In this document: positions 61,701-64,000 of the stretch, in pieces | How the letters are laid out: every line of letters starts with the position of its first letter | How positions within the stretch are numbered: the first letter of the stretch is position 1 | Assembly (NCBI GenBank): GCA_022508445.1 | Contig: JAFLVG010000001.1 | Coordinates: 286,508 to 350,507 of the forward strand | Direction: 5' to 3' | Origin: Clostridiales bacterium | Lineage (GTDB): Bacteria > Bacillota > Clostridia > Christensenellales > Pumilibacteraceae | DNA length: 64,000 nt | The notes under the pieces: generated by a model | What the model was told of the DNA's origin: nothing | Seen by the model: only the letters and a program-made list of their open reading frames with translations | Database searches by the model: none | Position numbers and translations under genes: made by a program

Positions 61701-62352
61701 GAAAGTTTTAAAATGCGTTTATATTGGCAATGTGGGACTGCTGAAAGGCGAATTTGCTGTATCAAACGCCATGCGCGCTGAGCTGGAAAAACTCTACGAA
61801 AGCAAGGATAGTTATGATTACTTAAAGTCTTTGACTAACGATTTTATAAGCAATAGCCTTATCCTTGAGCTAGTCAGTCATGGAGATTATTCGCATGGAA
61901 AAATCAAAGAAATTGTAACTGTACTAGAGCGCTACCGTACATTGACGCTAATGTATGACATGAACGCTTATTTGCACGCCGCTTATAAATCGCTTGTGTT
62001 TTATAAATACATTGTAGAAAATTTCAAAAATATTATTGACAACCAAACTTACAAAGAATATGAAAATTTTATCCATATCGTTGCAGAGGAATTGCTAAGG
62101 AATTATAATTGGGATTCTAAAAGCTTTGAGTTCTTTTATCCGATTTTCAAAGATATTGCCTATGCTGTCGGTAATGATAAAAGGTGGCGTGACTACTTTG
62201 TGAAAATAATACCTATAGGCAGAAGATCGCTGTTTTTGTCGCTTTGCACGCGTGCTGAGCAAAAAACTGAATACGCACCTGTTTTAAGAAGAGGCATATT
62301 TAACGATTCGGACGATAAAATAAATTTATTTCACTATACTTATAGATGGTAG
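58762..62352 (+). CDS. Mrr-like nuclease fused to a STAND NTPase (Avs-like antiviral protein)
   Basis: A 1196-residue protein. Residues ~20-150 are a restriction-type nuclease: 'HDGGKDFYA' with the metal-binding Asp, 'NIWAEAKCHKRHLELGRI' with E-x-K and a helix, as in Mrr/PD-(D/E)xK enzymes. Residues ~330-750 are a P-loop NTPase of the STAND type: Walker A 'YGKSGVGKSRFLYEL' (about 378-385), Walker B 'NTILIIDNVQHL' (about 490), and a 'NNPLFLKQLVLYL' segment like the G-L-P-L/N-P-L-F helix. The C-terminal ~450 residues are helical repeats ('EEAQIFFNKGVALAKSKK', TPR-like) that would sense a target. Known Avs proteins recognise phage proteins and unleash the nuclease. The start codon lies inside a 42-bp leader that is repeated, inverted, before the convergent glycosyltransferase gene. 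Confidence 0.85.
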   Translation: MENEKDDFFELDKAIKEYGGNIFERLVEIMLKKLYPQYCFTRTEYSHDGGKDFYAVDGETNIWAEAKCHKRHLELGRIAGTFIMAELCKINRIIIFSSSNLTSGAIKNLTKFTSRNDKELIIFNDTDIRTLINSFGIIDDEEIIHSIGHFFDLDGEIVNLIKDKRLSVITQRLVQLKQEKMSHIDEDKNRYEKQLNLYLTLYAYLAFNNFAQSESSLVGASKDVKIINKQFYLQNDSANSEELKTSIRAFDVFSAELVIRNEDVLHSKNIKIQFKELSKNCKAVTPYSYDGELLPGQSIALTFFFKALNASCKLALPQPIVLFENEPVECKMSHNDISIIPCQIVGEIPYIGKDSNKLSQLNQDLESTLHFTSVLVYGKSGVGKSRFLYELHSECLKKGKRCFIFHGDNTNNSILDFIRQLLYGYYNISFIGQESEIVLPKFVEPTDDSQIQKYIDFLNTCLNCKDENLINLNLARNWLVDIVKTDNTILIIDNVQHLSKKVLTLLSKAVSDLKNCKCKSEIIFTFNTELTISDSPADNFFQHLKCNVKEKYDICLEGFDEVKAVDYLKYSLDPRSVRNDLEELYKSVAIRANNNPLFLKQLVLYLYQQNVIGFQNDTLCIMNYTRLIQELNSLPGTVFDLMRARFQLLIKNTKTNKGKIKDLFWSLLIFGEMPEKFVNYIDSFNMKVLNHCIELGFIKRSVNDTLVFEHQLIAKSILLILEEKTYNPRPSITKLGLSDSTAKNFLENIQSEKHKTALFAIEEKYGNISFEKFNDFLPKLSMESVTDLFIQYIVDLVNKLIRQHNTNVKPILKIDSLSLLIKNSQDRLGVQKTASLFENIIEYQVDNYKLNAPCSEQFIELLKYYFYELPPKKKDVFLGKIEKIGLELLSELTDKTKKDDLEVWILWAFGRNAMHQYKFEEAQIFFNKGVALAKSKKNMHRLAEIKVQLGFLFSYLEDKEQVEAHWQDACSNFNGINFYEKVLKCVYIGNVGLLKGEFAVSNAMRAELEKLYESKDSYDYLKSLTNDFISNSLILELVSHGDYSHGKIKEIVTVLERYRTLTLMYDMNAYLHAAYKSLVFYKYIVENFKNIIDNQTYKEYENFIHIVAEELLRNYNWDSKSFEFFYPIFKDIAYAVGNDKRWRDYFVKIIPIGRRSLFLSLCTRAEQKTEYAPVLRRGIFNDSDDKINLFHYTYRW

Positions 62353-63953
62353 ATAATTTTATCGCAACCGCGAGTTTTATATTTCCACCAAATATCATTT
62401 GTATCTACTACGGTATCATTGTCCAAAACGTATGTGAAAGGAGTGCTTAAAAGTTGCATTTCTCCTAAAATAATTTCTGATAATTTGATTTTTCCAGTTT
62501 GATTGCAGAGGCGAATCCTGTATACACCTTTTATTTTTAAAGAATATTGATCAGCAATTTGGTTGATTTCGGAATCCATTAGACCATCTTTCGTAAAATC
62601 GAAGAGTAAGCACTCTTTTTCCGTATTTTTTTCATGATATATTATAGGTAAATTATCAATATGGACATAAGGCATTTTAGGCACGATCCCTCCCACTATC
62701 GTATAGTATTCACCGTTGTCAGAAAACATAAAATCATTTATCACTCTCGCGTGATAATTAGTTCTATCCATACCTGACATTCTTGTTGACAGAGCGTTTA
62801 TAACAGCGGAATTCCAAAAAATGTGTTCGCGCTTTTGTTTTTTGTAAATTCTAACGCATTTTGATACTCGGAAACATTCTTGAACTATTTTAACGGCTAC
62901 AATTTCTGGATAGCAAAAAATATCCGTGGAAAGATTTGCGTAATCGAACTGGTTATCGTTAAAAGGTAGCGCAATACCCATAAGTTGCATTTCATTTACA
63001 TTGGAATTATCGTCAATATAAGCTATGCAACCAAAAGGATATTTGTTGCTAACAGGTAAAACGCTTAGTTCGCCAACGCTTTGTAAATTGTGTTCCACAC
63101 AAAGATTTAATTCTACAACCTTGTCTCTTATGTATTTCATAGAGTCTAATATATTCGCACTCAGATGAAAAGCCATATAGATTTCGACTTCGTTTGTCGG
63201 CTGTTGACTAAAAAATAGATACAAATTTTTCTTGTTGTTTTGCATTATTGCAAACAAATCTCTTTGGTGAGAAATATGATATGCGTATGCTCCATTTAAA
63301 TACTTAATTTTCCCATATTTTTCAAGTCTGTAACCGAATTCCACATCTTCAGCACCCCAGCCTACAAACGTTTCATTAAATTTACCACAAGCTTCGAACG
63401 CCTTTTTTGTGACGGCACAATATCCGGAATAATAGAATTGCCATTCTGTTCGGTAAACTATATTTTCAGGAATCAACCCCATCCTTCTATCATGTGCAAT
63501 GTTTAGCTTAAAAAAATCTTCCAATTTTGGATTACTCTCCAAAAATTTCAAGTAATCAAAACCCACCAAAAGGTTCATTTGCTCAGGCGTGTTACCGCCT
63601 TGAATAATGTTGCCGAAAGCACCATCATAGCCGCTTATCAGAGCTAGTTTTATCAAATTTACACAGTTGTCAAGCAAAACGATATCGCCATCTATAAATA
63701 ACAGAAAAGCGTGTTTTGCACGATTTGCACCTATATTTCTGTTATGAGAGCGGTTTGCTACAACATCAGAATTGATAACTGTAATATCTTTTTCTTTATC
63801 ATATTTCGATAGTAACTTTATATGGTTTTCGTCAGAATGGTCGTTCACGATAATTATTTCATCACCATCTTGCCGCTGCTTTAACAGAGCATCTATTACA
63901 ATATTGAATCGCTCATTATTGTGGTATAGTACGATAAAACTGATATTTTCCAT
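62340..63953 (-). CDS. Family 2 glycosyltransferase (with GT7-like C-terminal motif)
   Basis: A 537-residue protein. Residues 1-110 are a GT-A nucleotide-sugar domain ('FIVLYHNNERFNIVIDALLKQ', 'DEIIIVNDHSDE', 'NRSHNRNIGANRAKHAFLLF', with the metal-binding 'FIDGDIVLL'). 'FVGWGAEDVEFGYRLEKYGKI' (about 197-218) is the W-G-x-E-D acceptor-site motif shared with galactosyltransferase/GalNAc-transferase C-domains. The last ~300 residues are not recognised. No membrane helix, so cytoplasmic. It probably adds sugar to a surface glycan or protein, which could change phage receptors. Its 3' end overlaps that of the STAND gene by 13 bp, and its start lies within the inverted copy of that gene's 42-bp leader. 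Confidence 0.85.
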   Translation of the reverse strand: MENISFIVLYHNNERFNIVIDALLKQRQDGDEIIIVNDHSDENHIKLLSKYDKEKDITVINSDVVANRSHNRNIGANRAKHAFLLFIDGDIVLLDNCVNLIKLALISGYDGAFGNIIQGGNTPEQMNLLVGFDYLKFLESNPKLEDFFKLNIAHDRRMGLIPENIVYRTEWQFYYSGYCAVTKKAFEACGKFNETFVGWGAEDVEFGYRLEKYGKIKYLNGAYAYHISHQRDLFAIMQNNKKNLYLFFSQQPTNEVEIYMAFHLSANILDSMKYIRDKVVELNLCVEHNLQSVGELSVLPVSNKYPFGCIAYIDDNSNVNEMQLMGIALPFNDNQFDYANLSTDIFCYPEIVAVKIVQECFRVSKCVRIYKKQKREHIFWNSAVINALSTRMSGMDRTNYHARVINDFMFSDNGEYYTIVGGIVPKMPYVHIDNLPIIYHEKNTEKECLLFDFTKDGLMDSEINQIADQYSLKIKGVYRIRLCNQTGKIKLSEIILGEMQLLSTPFTYVLDNDTVVDTNDIWWKYKTRGCDKIIYHL

Positions 63954-63987
63954 AATTCCCTGCGAATAATTGTTAGTTATTGTAAGG
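63946..63987 (-). repeat. 42-bp inverted repeat, right copy: shared gene leader with start codon
   Basis: Minus-strand copy identical to 58728-58769, covering the ribosome site, ATG and next five bases of the glycosyltransferase gene. Immediately outside (63986-63998) is a small palindrome GGTAC-TTT-GTACC. The window ends 13 bp beyond, so any promoter or recombinase gene on this side is not visible. Confidence 0.92.
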
Positions 63988-64000
63988 TACTTTGTACCGT

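Noticed and set aside
1..64000. CRISPR array, rRNA operon, insertion sequence with transposase, origin of replication
   Set aside because: No regularly spaced repeats, rRNA stretches, DDE transposase or clustered DnaA boxes were recognised.

Overview
The window looks like a chromosome segment of an uncultured, gut-associated Gram-positive anaerobe of the Clostridia. Supporting this are the block mrnC-thyX-rlmB, a CotF-like spore-coat/ferritin-fold protein, lipobox lipoproteins as sugar-binding and surface proteins, a bile-salt-hydrolase family enzyme, A/T-poor housekeeping genes with strong AGGAGG-type ribosome sites, and intrinsic terminators between most transcription units. Species level cannot be read from the sequence.

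Layout. (1) 1-9.85 kb, core genome: a 5'-truncated RelA/SpoT-type gene, a flavodoxin-fold oxidoreductase, a serine hydrolase, a bile-salt/penicillin acylase and, on the minus strand, an operon mrnC-thyX-rlmB-tpiA-gpmI closed by a 15-bp-arm terminator. (2) 9.9-15.1 kb: tRNA-Pro(CGG), tRNA-Ser(CGA), then an AT-rich island that starts at the tRNA-Ser 3' end. It holds a decayed serine recombinase, a PD-(D/E)xK endonuclease overlapping a gene for a tRNA-guanine-transglycosylase-fold enzyme, and two convergent beta-class DNA methyltransferases. A 10-bp copy of the tRNA end lies at the other edge. (3) 15.2-30.1 kb: mixed core genes (metallophosphoesterase, CotF-like, sirtuin, MscS, a divergent cis-prenyltransferase, M18 aminopeptidase, DUF885 lipoprotein) and a two-component system next to a secreted beta-helix lipoprotein, with a shared direct-repeat box upstream of both units. 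Two copies of a degenerate non-coding repeat lie here.

(4) 30.2-51.7 kb: a carbohydrate-utilisation locus, all minus strand. It runs LacI regulator, two very large surface lipoproteins, a GH43 lipoprotein, an ABC importer (binding protein, two permeases, an ATPase with a ~190-residue insertion), an SGNH esterase, a GH36 alpha-galactosidase and a GH2 enzyme. Palindromic LacI-type operators containing TTAACGTTAA lie upstream of the regulator and between it and the first structural gene. The likely job is to capture and trim a branched plant glycan at the surface, import oligosaccharides and finish them inside.

(5) 51.7-54.4 kb: an ECF sigma factor apparently on a leaderless transcript, a secreted C39-type peptidase, a probable membrane anti-sigma protein, and a decayed small secreted-protein gene.

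(6) 54.4-64 kb: AT-rich accessory DNA with defence features: an Abi-type HEPN protein, two unknown genes beside it (one membrane-anchored), a 1196-residue Mrr-nuclease/STAND-NTPase protein and a convergent family-2 glycosyltransferase. The STAND and glycosyltransferase genes start inside two perfect 42-bp inverted copies of one leader, start codon included, so they bracket a 5.26-kb segment that could invert. This and the transglycosylase-fold gene inside the restriction-modification island are the two most unusual signals in the window.
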